A stretch of 64,000 nt of DNA from Sporothrix humicola (GCA_021396245.1 WNYE01000008.1:372001-436000); one strand, 5' to 3'; counted from the first letter of the stretch, positions 44,101 to 57,130 are shown. Numbers and translations are program-made. Notes: generated from the letters alone by a model not told the origin.

Positions 44101-45584
44101 CCAAAGGCACAAGCGTAATACAGAGCACAACGTGCACAAGCACAGTCCTTGCCACGTTCTCAACCTGCTCAGAAACTCGGGACACGGCGAAGCTAATCCA
44201 AGCTAAGTTGGCCCAAAGCAGAGGCCCGGGTTGATGTGGCCGCGGCCTGGCCCTTTTTTAGACGAGATAAGATGAGATGGAAGGAAACCAGTCCCCTCTA
44301 TGAGCCGTGTGGAGGCTGCAATTTTTGAGACGAAAGACAAACTGAAATGTCTGTTCTGCACGCAAGGATCTCCCGCATCCCTGCCCTGTGCAACCACACC
44401 TTTCCACTGTACGGGAATCGAAGATAAAGACGAAAAAAAATAAAAATATGGAAAGGTCGCGCAAGTGCGTGAGCACGCGGGGTACAGTTTTTGAAGAGAA
44501 TTTCATTTCTGTACTTTGCCATTTATTTTTGTGCTGAACCAAACTTACTCACATCTCGACTTATGGTGCCATTGACCGCCCCGAATTTGTTGAAAAAAAC
44601 GTTATTCTTATTTTTTTTTGTTCTCAATTATACTATAATTGCTTTTGATTTCATACACACCCGTCGCGTGGGCGACGGTGTTGTATGTTTTCCTCGGCCG
44701 ACAAGATTCTAAAAACAAAGACGAAACAGGGGGGAAAGGGGAACAGGGAATAACGTTGTGGAACAAGGATGAAAGAAGGCCTCGCACAGGCGGCCTGCAG
44801 AGGCAGACAAAGAATGGGATTCAAACCAAAGTATGTTCCAACTGTGTGTCTGAGAAATGACCATTGACCCAAAACGTTGCCCACCTCCCCAGCGCCAAAG
44901 CAAGGGGAATGTGAGACCCTCTTCCTAAAGACAAGATTGGCGTGGAGTGCCATTAAAAATAACAAGAAACCAGAGCGGTACAATAAAAAAAGACAAAAAC
45001 AAAAGGCGATATCAAGAACACTTGTAAAAAAGCAGATCTTCCCTCACCAACCGTGAACACCAGTCGTCCCACCAAATGCCAGAAAAGAAATGGCCGCCCT
45101 GACCTGAGAGGCCATGTACAGAAGGGGGTTAAAGAGATAATATAAAAAAAGAAAGAGTTACAAAGAACCAATGCACCAAAGAGACAAGACGGAAAGAGAG
45201 GGATAGTCAGGGTATCGATGTAAGAAACCGTTGACAAAGTTGAAATATGTCCTGAGAAGCATAAAATCATAAACGAACGGGGACGATGGAAAATAACGAA
45301 AATGAGAATGCCGCCGATGAGCCCAGCCCTCGGAGCTCACCAAAACCGAGAGATTATCTGTTTGTATCGTACTGTGGTTTGGGAGTCAAGAAACGGCGGG
45401 GCTGATATTGTAGGTGTCCCGGTCGTTTATCCAGATCACCACCACCACCACGGCATCCCGGAACGATGATGCAGGATAAAACAATTGTAAGTAAATAACG
45501 CGCGCCTGACAGCAATTCAGACATATTGTCGTTATGTTTTTATCGATTCCGTGATGCGCCGGGTGTCAGCCGAGGGCCAATGGA
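41162..45584. other. Gene-poor, partly AT-rich region between AAR2 and con7
   Basis: 4.4 kb without a supported gene. The first few hundred bases are the AAR2 promoter. About 41,640-44,200 is clearly AT-rich compared with the rest and has stop codons in all frames. It contains a possible GMC-oxidoreductase relic (41,874-42,104) and a GC-rich patch (about 43,130-43,440) with CTACGGGG and CTACAGGGGGCC words. The end next to 45,585 is the 3' flank of con7. Confidence 0.6.
41874..42104 (-). pseudogene. Possible decayed GMC oxidoreductase C-terminal fragment
   Basis: A 76-codon open stretch on the minus strand contains EIHPFVYWHGCGTTKVGENA at 42,041-41,982. This resembles the C-terminal active-site region of GMC flavoprotein oxidoreductases (W-H-x-C-G-T-x-K-x-G, with the catalytic His). 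The family normally continues with a segment like VDxxxRVxGVxxLRVVDAS. Here only scattered pieces of it (GVCGV, DMASS) can be picked out in other frames, separated by stops. It would be a short remnant in AT-rich DNA. Chance resemblance is possible, so this is a weak call. Confidence 0.3.
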
Positions 45585-47420
45585 TTAGCGCTGCTGGCCG
45601 TACATGCCCTGGTTGGACGGAGGACCATAGGGAGATGCTGGCGGATAGTTCTGGTACATATGGTTGTTGTTGTAATCGGTAGGAATCGACGGGGCTCCGA
45701 CGCCAGATGCGGGCGGGGCAGCATAAGGCTGGTTCGGGTTGGGCTGATATCCCAGGGGAGGGAGCTGACGGCTTCCAGCGTAGGAAGAGCCGCCCTGGCC
45801 GTCGCCGGGCTGGCCATTGGGGTCACCACCGGCGGGACCACCAGCGGCAGCAGCAGCAGCAGCAGCCTGGCGTTGGCGCTCATCCTCGGCTTTACGCTGA
45901 GCCTCTTCCTCCTTCTTGCGAGCCTTCCACTCCTTACGGATTTCCTTGAACTCTGTGGAAGACAAAATGGTTAGCTGCTGAATTATTGAATGCTCAATTA
46001 ATTTCGACACGTAGCGCAATCCAGCAATCTGGTTGGCCCTTGTCTGCCTTGGACCTGGCTCCCCAGTGTTTTGGTTCGTCTGCCGGCTAAAGTGCACAAC
46101 GCGAGGAAGCGCTAGCTCACGACATCCGATGGCAGGATGTGAAAGGCGAGCAGTAACAAACCTCTGCCTCTGCCAATGCCGGCACTACCGACTACCAGGC
46201 GGGGGATTTTGGATCGAGCAAGACCAAAAATGGCGCCAGATGTCGATTTTGCATGTTTGTACTAGTATGCTGTATGCTTACCTTCGGGGGTGCGCTTCTG
46301 GCCATGTGATTGCATCGTCACATGGGCGTTCAAGTGGTTGAGGGTGCCGTAGGCCTTTTCACAGCCATTCCAGCCACACTTGTACATGCGCTCAATTTCC
46401 TCGTAGCGGCGTCTGGGGCGCTTGTGCTGCTGGGCGCCGGGAATGGGGACAAAAGAGTACACCTAGTAAAACTCATGTTAGTGCCATGAACTTTTGCTTC
46501 CTACTCTTTGAATCCTTTTGCTTTGGCCGAATTGTCGGCGCAAATTGTCGGCGCACAGGCGAGCGTAAGCTTGTGTCGTCGACATTTAGCTTAGCCAGGA
46601 ACGGTGATGCTACCGTCTCCGTATTCTCGTTCTGACCGTCGTATGGTGAAAAGTACAAACAGGCGATTCGAACGAGCGCTCAATATAACCCGGTGCCTGG
46701 TGAACATCCTCGTGATTTCCGAGCTGGTCAAAATCTTACCTGAGTCGGGCGCGGCTGGGGAGGAGCCGAGTTCGGCGCCTGGGGGAACACATGATGGCCG
46801 GGCGTGATAGGCGTCTGGTTGCCGTATCCGGCCCAGTCTGGGCGCGGCTGGCCATACAGACCACCACTGTGAGGGTAGCCGTGCTGCTGCATGTCCTGGG
46901 ATGTCGGCGCATACGGCGAGTACTGGCCGTGCGTCGCATAAGTAGGGCTCGGTGCCGCGATGGACGGATCTATTGGTACATCGTCAGAACTCGCCTCTAT
47001 GGGAGAATTGTACGGGAACGCCTGGACGGGAGGTCCAGGCTCCTGTTGCTGTTGCTGCGGCTGCTGCGGCTTCTCTGGCTGCTGCTGCTGCTGCGACTGC
47101 TGCTGGGGGTGGGGTTGGGACGGACTTGAAGGTGTTTGCGCCATTGCTCCGGGACCACTGTGGTTGGGAGATTGCTGATACTGGCGCTGTTGGATGTGCT
47201 CGGGGAAGGAACCAGAACGTGCAGACGGAGGATAGACGCCGTACTCGGACGTGGGAGTTGCGGCGGTCGCGTAGTTGCTCGGGCGCACCTCTTGTTGGGT
47301 CACGTATTGTGCAGCAGACGCGTGATCTAAAGATGACGCCTCAGAACGCGTGTCCCCGGGGTGACTTGGATAGGGCGAAGGCAAACCTGTCTGCGAATAC
47401 TCAGGCGCACTGCTAGCCAT
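45585..47420 (-). CDS. con7: C2H2 zinc-finger transcription factor, Con7 type
   Basis: Exons 47420-46740, 46462-46282 and 45952-45585 encode 409 residues. The N-terminal 227 residues are Pro/Ser/Gln/Tyr-rich, with polyglutamine runs (about 108-130) typical of activation domains. Exon 2 carries VYSFVPIPGAQQHKRPRRRYEE and one C2H2 finger, C-X4-C-X12-H-X5-H (Cys256, Cys261, His274, His280) within MYKCGWNGCEKAYGTLNHLN. Exon 3 continues EFKEIRKEWKARKKEEE, a charged helix, then an Ala/Gly/Pro tail. This pattern matches Con7 of Magnaporthe and its Fusarium counterparts, regulators of conidiation, cell-wall chitin genes and infection structures; the name rests on recall of that finger. Both introns (277 and 329 nt) are long for this window. 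Upstream lies at least 16 kb without a recognised gene. Confidence 0.85.
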
Positions 47421-49902
47421 AAGAGTTCTGATCGCGAGTAGATGGAAAGAGGGAAGGAAGACGCGCGACGATGACGGACGAGAGGGCAGAATAAAAAGAG
47501 ATCAAGAGGGACGAGGGGGAGCGAGGTCTCTTGAATATACAAGTAGAAAGAATGGAGAAAAGAAAATAAGAAAAGACGAATTGACTTCCAAGAACAACTG
47601 TTGTTTCTGAGACAAAGAATAGAAAGACAAGAAAAGATGAAAGAAAAACGAAAGAGGAAAAAGAAAGTCGGAGAGGAGGGGGGGGGGTTGTGTTTTGAGA
47701 GAGCCTCGACCTTGATCACCAAACTATGGCTCAAAGCGGAGGTAGCAGCAAAAGCAGCGGCGGCAGCAGCGAACGCCAATAAGTAAGTCTCAGGGCAAGG
47801 TAGCCGTAGGTCGCTTCTACTTGGTCGCTAGTTGCAGTTGTATCTGGAGAGTAGCCCAGATCAGTTGGCGTTGAATGTGAAGATGGGGTGTGGTCTCTTG
47901 TGCGTAGTGCGGAAGTAGCGCGTGGTGTGTGTTGAGTGTTGTGTTTGCAGGCGTTGGCGAGCGAGAAGCGGAGCAGCTGGACTAGTCGGAAGAGGGCGTG
48001 CGCGAACGGATCTGAGAAAGCAAAAGCGTGCTTTCCTTCTTTTGTCACTCGTTCTTTCGTTCTTGATCACCACAGTGTGTCTTTTTCCGATAGGCCCCTT
48101 CCTGAACAAGTATCGAGCCTCGTAGCGTGTGGAGTCGCGACGAGCAAGACAAACAGTCCAAAGGAAAGAAACAAAAGAAGATGAGAGAAGGTGCAAGTCA
48201 GGCCAGAGAGGAAGTCACGGCCACTGCGATGGAAAGTGGCGGCTGCGAGTGCGTATTTGACCGCGGTACAGGCAGAGTTGTGTGCAAAATGTGCGAGAAG
48301 TGTCAAGCGGTGGAAGGTTGCGCGTGAGGACCGGCCGAACAGTCCGCAAAAGTCCCAGCGACGAGTTTTTCTGGGTGCTTGATTTCTGGGTTGTTTTTCC
48401 CAATTTTTTTTTCTGCGCGGAAGAGGGGGTGGAGATTAGGAGGAAGAGGCGCGGGGGGAGGGGTGTGTGTATCTGAAGTTTTCCAGCATGTGGATTTAAT
48501 TGCACGCGTGCGGAGAATGTCTGGATCCCCTCTGGAGAGTGCCATACGAATGCCTCGTCGGCTCGCATATCACCCTCCCCAGGGCCACGGTGTGGGTTTT
48601 TACTCGGGGTTTAGGCCGGGTACTGCGAGCTGAGTGGCCTGTAATTCGCATTGCCTATTGCTGGTATCTATTGCCAGGTGACCGACACTGCCTGCCTCGC
48701 AGTGAAGTTGATGCAAAAACAGAAAGAGCTATCGACACTGGTTAATATGTTTTTTGTTTTCCGTTCGTTGAGCTACCAACTGAGCGCTGGGTTTGCGCGG
48801 CAACGACGGCCATCTACGCGTTAAGGAAGGAGCGACTCGGCTGGGCTGGGAGTTGGGAAAGAGCAATGGTCGCAAATGGGTTGGCGAGGTAGGTGGGGGT
48901 TCGAGCTTGTCGCGGCAATAAGAAATGCTGCAATGGGCACAGCGACAATTCGCAAAATGCCGTGTCATCAAAGGCATTTACAGGCAGTCGCATTCGGCGA
49001 ACAGCGCTGAGGTGGACACAAGTACTTGTAAGATACATGCATAGTAAGAGACACTGGAAAGGTACTTCCAGGTACATGCTTACATTGATGTGTAAGGCAG
49101 AACGCGGCGATGATAGAGATCGTACTCTTTCTTGTAAGGCCACCACTGATAGTTCTTTTTCCTCTTGCTATGACACGCACTTTCGGAACGCCCATTCTCT
49201 CTTTGTTTGCCGCCAAAGTCGAACGTACTGTGATTCGTTGATTCTCTTGCTCGTCATGCTTTCTATGCCTTCCCGAGATCACCGAGCAATCGTGCCTTTT
49301 GCGTCGTTGCCTTACTGCCTCGCCTTGCGACCTTATGTCTTTGAATCATCCATTTGTCACGCATTGGCGACGGGCAACGCGTTTGTGGTTTATTGTCTTT
49401 GTATCCTACGGCCAATGACGCGGCCGTATATCTGCAATTCATCGTCCATTGTATTACGCCGTAGCCTTCCTCTGCATCTGGGCATTAGGCGAGGCCAAGA
49501 GCTTTTGGCAATTGGACCTTTGGCGCATTGGCTCTTCAAGACTGAAGGAAGCGTCGTTGTCGGATACAGGATACATGGAAGATGCGCAATCCAGGACAAT
49601 GGACGGTCGCGATCGAACGCCGCGATTTAGCCTTTTGTTGAGAGGGTGTGGAGCGCATGATAGAGACAGTCACTGACTGGCGGGACACTTAATACCAGGA
49701 GGGAAGAGCCCCCGTTCGCAGATTGAAAGATGGCCTCGATATCACGACGGGATAGCGTATGCGCATTGCTTGCGTAGTGCGAGAGCTAGCGCGCGAGAGC
49801 CCTGTGGAAAGCACGTCGATATTTGGGGTGTGGCGGCCGTGGTGGTGGTGTCCGCTCTCCGCTGGCCGCCATCCGGGCCTGGGTCACTACGGCATACCGC
49901 CA

Positions 49903-49961
49903 GGCCAGACCAGACCAGGTCTAGCGAAGGAATGCGCCTTCCGTGCAGGACTGGTCTGGCC
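49903..49961. repeat. Inverted repeat GGCCAGACCAG / CTGGTCTGGCC
   Basis: GGCCAGACCAG (49903-49913) and its exact reverse complement CTGGTCTGGCC (49951-49961) are separated by 37 nt. The same word is present once each at 1703 and 8267 in promoters. The repeat could be a paired protein-binding site or a hairpin. Confidence 0.7.
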
Positions 49962-52900
49962 CAGACTGACACGGCGCTCTTTCCACCATTGGCACCGATT
50001 ATCCACAACGACATCGCCGTTTCTTCGTCACAATATAAGTAACTTACAACACGACCAAATGAGCCGGCTCTGGAATACGGTGTGTTTTTGTGCACAGTTC
50101 TGTCGCCTCGGGGGCAGTGTTCGGATATGCGCAAAGGGAGTATGTAGAAGAATGAGCGTCCCCGGACCAGGCGGGAAACAATGTGGGCAGTGAGTTGTGG
50201 GCAGCAGGAAGGTACACCACGGACAACAGCACCGACGCCCCGTTTCGAAGGAAGGAAAGGCAGCGAGCGGTCATGCTAGTTGAGAGATGAGAAGGAAGGA
50301 GCGCGTCAAAGAACAAAAAGAGCATCCACTCTGGGTCCCAAAAGGCCATGTGAGGACACAGAAGAGGCAAGCACGCTCCAAGCATCCTGGCATCCCACCG
50401 AACAAGGACAGAAGGCGGAGACGGCTGTGGAACCCCCATGCATTGCGAGGTGGCCAGGCCAAGAAACATGTTTAGTGGGCTGCTTTCCTTTCTTTGCGAC
50501 AGACACCCTTGTAATTCTTTGGGACTGCTCCTCGTCTTCTCAAAGATATCCTGGTCCTCTCTGTCCCCCAATTCCCCCCAATCTGGTCAGCCGCTCCTCC
50601 CACCATGCACATTTTGTCCCCTTTTGCGACCGCACGCGCGAATGAGCTGCAAGAACGCAATTTCTCGAGGTTGCTGTCTGTGCCATTTTTCCTGCTCGGC
50701 ACCCACAGGATTGACGCGTTCTCAACCAGCGAGAAGGATGCCAAAGCCTTCCTTGGGTGGTGGGGTGTGTACAACAGGAAGGAGAGGGGGTGTAAATGCT
50801 ACGATGGGAAGCAACGACTGACAACACCAACAGGCGGGAATGTGAAAGAGAATGGGAAAGAAGGACCCGGGTTGCTCTTTTAGAACTCGAAATGCTGGTT
50901 GTTCTGGTTGAAGACCACTGCAGAGCAGGAAGACAGGGAGCATTTGCACCCTCGCCGACCCACCGGCTTCGGAATACCCGATAGGAATAAGAGGACTTCA
51001 CGCACCAAAGTCACAGAAGCAGACAGTGAAGCGCTCCCTCAGCTTTCGAGGAAAGACCCAGTGTCCTATCTGCCTGGGTTTTGTGTGCGGAGTGCTGATA
51101 TCTTTAAGACTTTCCTCTTGCCATGGAAGGAGCGACCGAGACTTCGGGGGCCAGCCGGGGGGGCAGGCAAGAAGGCAGGAAGTCAGAAAGGAAGACGCAA
51201 GACAACTCCCAGCCCAAAAGAAAGAAGAGGAAAAGAAAAAGAAAAGAAAAGCTGTGGCTCAAACCCACCCCAACCAAAAAACCAAGCCCAGCCATGAGAT
51301 GACAGGGGTGGCCAACAAGTCGCCTTCCCAAATCCAGCGTAGCGCTGGCGTCGAGTGCTGTGCATTCGCTTCCAAAAGACGCCAAAAACTTACGACGCAG
51401 CTAACAGCACGAGGCGGAAATCTGAAAGTGCACCCCAAGACCTCGTTCTTGTTCCTTTTCCCAGCTTTCCAATGCCATACCCAAGGGCTCGTCACAGCGA
51501 ACGACGCCAAAGCAGGGGACCATGCGCCCCTTTCTCTCCTAAGAACCAGAGAGCCAAATTACGACGCCCTATCACACTTCCTCGAGGGAAATGGGACCTG
51601 GATCTGTCTCAGTGGGATATGGACGAAAAGAGAGGAGCAAGGAGCAAGGAGCACATTGTGAAGACATGAAGATGAAAAATAGGTTGCAGCATCAGAGGGG
51701 ACTTGGCCACTGCGCGAAGCCGATCACAGCATGGAAGGAGACCAGACGAGCCCAGTCAAGGTTGGAACCAGGCCCAAAAAAGCAAAACAACAAGAGTGTC
51801 GACCGCGCCAATTGTCAAAAAACTCGTGGCTTGCCAGGTCCTGTTCCCACACAGCGTGTGCACTACGCACAAGCTCGGCAAGCTTCGTCCACTTTCAAGT
51901 TCACTTGAAGGTTCATCTGCGCACCACAGATTGGACTACTACTGTTAGATTGACAGTTGTTGGTGTGGCTCCGGAGGAAGGAGGGATCTGGGGCAGGGGA
52001 AAACACACCAGCGCCAGTATGGCGTGGCATCTGGCGCCGCCTGTCTCGTGGTTTTGTGGGCAAGAAACCAGGCCGGTTCTCTTCAAGGAGGATAAACTTG
52101 TGCTTGTAGTGCTAGGATGTTTACCACGTCCGATGAGAGACACGGAACACGGAACACGGTCTTCGATTTCGGACGATACAAGCCTCTGTGTACGACCTCA
52201 ATATTCGAATAGGAACCAGTTACGCATCAGCCTGTGCATTTTTACATATTTTTACATTGTAAGTATGCCAGTGTACGGAGTAAGCCTCATACGCTGTCAA
52301 ATTTTTTGTCTTTTTCTTTTCGTTCTGTTCCTTGAGAAATGGGAGGTCGTTGTCGGGTTCTCTCTTTTGAGAGCCGAGGTATTATGCCCGATAATTATTG
52401 GCATTTCCACAGACCCGCGGACCTGGAAACTCTGTTCTCAGTCACCGACACGGACGGGTACTCCGATAATGTCTTTTTTTTCTCCCTTCTGTTTTTCTTT
52501 CATCATTTCGCCGGAGGCTCGGTTCAATCGGCTCCCGTCCCCGCTTGTGTGCATTTCAATATTTGTGAGAAAGAGCAAGGGCACAAAAATACAATATTGT
52601 GGATGGTGTAAGGAAGCCCAAGAGGCAAGGTCAATCGGCTGGGTCGAATGCAAGCTCACTGGTCTGCGAGATCCTGCGTGCCTGGCCGAACTGGCAGTCC
52701 ACAACATACTGTGTATTTCACATACTTGCACTTTTCCCTTGAGAAGATGTGGAAGAGTGTTCTCTTCGTTTTTTACACATTGCGATGCATCTTGAAGACC
52801 GTATTCGTATTTTATCTGCATTTTCAAATCCCGAGAAATGTACTATTCAAAAGAGTGCATGTTCTGGGCTCATCGGAAAATCAAAAGCTGGACGTCGGCG

Positions 52901-55900
52901 AAGAAGAGAAGGAAATCGGAGGAGAAAAAGAGAAAAAGAGACAAAATTGAGACAGGGCCTCAGCTTCCACAACTGCACGCGTCGATGCAAAATGCAAGGA
53001 CATTTCAACAACGCCACCTTCACCTGCCTGTCACAGTGTGCAGGGGAACAAAAAGGCAGAATAAATGAAAGCAGCCCAAGTTTGTAACCTAGATCCTAGC
53101 TCAGATTTCAGAGTTAAGCGGGGCAAGAGGAGACGAAAGAGGAGACGAAAGAGGAAAAGAACGGAACACCAAAGTGGAAAAACGAAAATAAATAGAGAAG
53201 GAAAGAAAGAGAAAAAAAGCAAAAAAGAAAGTCTGGTGGAGGCAAGACATGCAAAGTGGAGAAGAAGGATGGAAGAGAAAACCAAAGGGGAGGGGGGTGT
53301 ACGATTTTGTGCGAAAACAAATGTTTCTCTCTGTTTTCTGCGAGGAATATGAATCGTTCATCTGATGCTCAACCGGAAATAAAACATAGTCAGATACCAA
53401 TTGAACAAGAAGACACGGAACTGAGGGAATCGAGCTCTGGCTAAACGGTTATTGATTTCGACAATGGCCGTTTTCGATTTCTTCGATTTTGATTTTGATG
53501 CTGAACTATGCAAATTTGTCCATCTTTTCTGTGTCCGGGCAAATATGTATTGAAGATCTGACGCCCCAAAAAAAAATCAAAGGCGGTTGAAGGCGTTGGG
53601 TTGGAGAGTTCAGTTGTATATTTTGCCGGCCGGAGGACAAGACCAATTGCACGCAACCAAAAAAAAGAGGACCGGCATAAAGAAGGCTGGACAAACTGAC
53701 GTAACATTGCACACAAAAACTGCTGGGAATTGGCTGTCAGGCGAAAGTATGTTGTGTATCAAGTATTAATTCGACAAGCACTGAGTATTACGCTGTAAAA
53801 TACGTGCACAGTGCAAAACGGTATCCGGACGCGCAAAAACTGCTGCATGAGGAATACGAACGGGCATCTTACTTCTTGGCAACTTGATAATATTGACAAG
53901 AATGTCTACGATTAGAGAGCCGAGAAGGCTCACCTTGCGCGGCCATCCAGCGTACAGTGCCTGAGACCTGTCTCGGCCCTGGTCCAGGCCCTCACTTCCA
54001 CTGTGATATTTCCCCGCCGGCCAAAAAGGCGGCCAGAACATTCGCAACATGCACACCTCCGGCTGTTAATCTGGCAGAAGCGACCGACGTGCTGCGAACT
54101 ACGGTGTTAACAGCCATTGGACGCCGAGGATTCCAGTAGTGCTTTCGCCGGCTGCCGTAAGGGAGCCAATTGCGCTATTGTACTAACGAATTGAGGGTCC
54201 TTGTTATCCTTCAAGATAAGGTTAGGTCAGCGAACAAAGCACAAAGAAAAGACGAGACGACATGTTTAAAGATATCCAAGAGACGAGGCTCTTTGGCCCC
54301 TTTGGCTCTTTTGGTGTACTAATAGAATAGGAAAAGAAGACCAGGGGTGAAACGGCGACGGCAACTATGCAAGCATCCGATCAAGAGTGCGGAAGCAAAA
54401 GAAGAAAATAAAATTGCGATTTTTTCTTCTTCCTCTTTTTTCTTCTGCTGTCTCTTGCAGTCTGATGGAAAACAGGAGACAGTGTGATCAATCAGATATG
54501 CAAGAGAAAGCAAATATGGGAGAAAAGCACGAGCAAAGGTCAAGAAAATGTGAGTGGGGCCCCGCTGCACACCACAGCTTCAGCGAAGTCAGGCACTGTG
54601 CGGGCCCGCTTTGCGCGTTTTCTGCTGTTCTTTTCCCTCTTTCACCAACATCTTCTCAGTATTCTCCTCATTTTCTCCTGGTGTGTGTTCTGCTCCCAAT
54701 TCAAAATCAAGTACCCTTGACCTCGTCGTTTCCTGAATCATTTATCATTTCGATTTTGCATTATTTTTACTCTCTGCGGAAAAACTTTCGTGACAGAAGA
54801 CATAATCCCCTTTCTTTCCAATATCTTGGCATTTGCAAGAGAGGGTGTGTTAGTTGACATTCTTGAACTCGATTTTGGACGAATGAGAATTCAAGAAACA
54901 CAGGTCGAGTCAGATACAAGTGGCCGCTTTTTCTTTGCCTTTTGCCTTTGCCTCCTTTGCCCCCCTACGTAGGTAGTTCAGTCATGGCCCAGGCTCTCGA
55001 CTCTCAGTAATGGTACCCGAAGATCAGTCGTATTCCAGCAGTATTCGGAGTACTCCGTCTGCGAATTAAATCAAAAGGAATTGAATTTGAGCATCAAGAT
55101 GAACAAACAAAAAGACGTACGCCGAGGATGGAGCACGAGGCGAAAATCTCCCCTTTGATGACAAAAAGAGTGGCGTTTAAGGCATGTGCGAGAGACAAAA
55201 ATGTCAAAATGACAAGACAGAAGAATGCCTGAACGCCTGAAAGTGAAGACTGAAAAGTGAGGGCCTTTTGAAGAACGAGCACTTTGAAAATGTGTCAACC
55301 ACTGAAAGCAGCAAGACTCCGCTTGAGCGGAAGTGTGGATCCTTTACTTGAGCAGAAACTGAAAGGGAACGGAGAAACAGAAGATCACATCAGGCTGACG
55401 AATGAAAGCTGTGGCCAGGCATGGTTAACACTCCGAATATTGTCCTGTTTTGCCCTCTCTTCTTTCTTCTCAGTCTTTTGTCTCGTTTCTCTCCGGAGAC
55501 ACCCCCCAAAATGGGTAATTTTGTCGGCCGTTTTTTCCCTGTCATGCGGTCGTCAATTCTCTTTCATTTTCTTTCATTCAGCTTTTTACTTTATTTTATT
55601 TTCAAGAAGGCAAAAAAGAACAGGCTCATTCATTCCACTCTCGCATGTGACGGAGAAGCTTTTCCTTCCCCTGCCCTCTTCTCTTTCTTTTTTATTGGGC
55701 TTTTATTTGCATGTCATATACTTTTCTCGAAGTCTCAGCTGAGGTTGACCGGAGGCGCCGCATTCTCCCCTTGCCTGAATTTACATGTCTTGACGTAATT
55801 GATGCTTTGAATTGAATTGGAATTGACGAGCAAATGCTCGAAATCCACGGAGGATTCACAGGCGCATGTCATGGTGGGCCTGGGCTATGTTTGCCGCAAA

Positions 55901-56509
55901 ACAAATAAAACCAAAAAAGAAGCAAGAAAAAAGACACTGTCTCCGTCCGATCATGCCTTGTCCTTTTGAATGTAGCACAAAATAACAGCGGCTGGGCTGA
56001 TGTTCAAAATATTCAACGGCTCCTTGACCCCTGCCATCTTAAGATATTGATTGGCGTCGTTGCCTCTTGGTTTTCTTTTATTTATTTAAAATAAAAACGA
56101 CGCCGCGCTGTCTCTCCATGGCTCGCGCGACGCTGCCTTGCCGTTTGTGCAACGCCAGGGTCTCAAAGCTTAAATGCTTTGGGGGGCATTGCTGGTCCAT
56201 CGCGTTTAAAACAGTGCGCTGGTGCGCGCCTGGTGCAGTTGGCGATGTGACGGAGACTAAATTGGTTACAGATTTGGTGCTGTGTGTCATAGTCTTTTGG
56301 ACCTTTTGTCCAGTCCAGTAACCCCAGTGTCCCAGCCTTCCCCCCCTCCCCCCATAACGTAGTGCACTTTTTAGGCCCCTCGTAGCCTGCCTCCCCCTAC
56401 TTGTGGGCTAACTTACAGCCCTGCACGACCCCTCCACCCCCCATATTCCAGTAGGCCCCCCTCTAATTTAGCTGCTTAGCCATGCCCCTGAGCACTGACA
56501 GAAATAATG

Positions 56510-56810
56510 GCGCCGGCGCTGTACTGGCGCAAAACAGGCGAGAGGGGTTTTGCACCAACACCAGCGCCGGCGCAGGCCCCAAGGAGCCGGCGCGCCGGTT
56601 CACCCACAAACCAACGAACCTCATCTGAGCACAAGGCTGTGCCGGCCTAAGTGAGAAACGAGACGACCTTTTAGGGGTTTCCTCACCAGATCTCACCAAT
56701 ATCTGGACAAAGCCGTCCTTTTTAAGCGTCGCCTCCACGTATGCAAGGCAGGATGCCCCTAACAAAAAACCTGGGCCCCTTGAAGGAAGCCCCCGGTCAA
56801 CAGCGCCGGC
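56510..56810. repeat. Cluster of GCGCCGGCGC-type palindromes
   Basis: GCGCCGGCGCT (56510-56520) and AGCGCCGGCGC (56563-56573) are inverted copies of each other. The perfect 12-nt palindrome CCGGCGCGCCGG lies at 56587-56598 and CAGCGCCGGC at 56801-56810. The surrounding 500 nt are markedly C/G-rich compared with the flanks. Confidence 0.75.
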
Positions 56811-57130
56811 GAACGTAGCCCGCTACGGCTACGGGCACTGGTTTGGTGTCCGGGACCACACTCGTACAAAGACGGTATTTACTATCTTTTTACGGCGCCG
56901 TCGCACGTTGCACCCCGGTCGTCTACGAGACTACGTGGTGATATAGAAGGCGAGGCAGGATCGATCTTGTTTGCCCATATTACAGCTTGCGCCTAGTTGC
57001 ACCTTCTTCACATGCTTGGGTCGATGGGGGCGAGAAGGAGCGCTGGGTGCCCTGTTGGAGGAGCAGGCGGCGCTTTGCGTTTTGGGACTCGCCGCAGACA
57101 GGCCGAGAGGGAAGGGCAGCGAGGGCAGTC

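Noticed and set aside
46664..46677. GTTCGAATC (minus strand), tRNA T-loop-like word in con7 intron 1
   Set aside because: No cloverleaf can be drawn from the flanking sequence.
47421..47779. Ala-rich open frame upstream of con7 in the sense direction
   Set aside because: It starts at TTG, not ATG, is in a different frame from con7, and is mostly pyrimidine-tract translation; more likely 5' leader.
48893..49630. 245-codon open frame on the plus strand upstream of con7
   Set aside because: It begins with GTG and lacks family motifs; probably non-coding.
51731..52795. 354-codon open frame on the plus strand
   Set aside because: No recognisable domain. The protein changes character along its length as expected of non-coding DNA without stops.
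55046..55057. Palindrome CGGAGTACTCCG and other CGGAGTA words (8034, 52276, 63477)
   Set aside because: The 7-mer is expected several times by chance in 64 kb, and the copies share no wider context.
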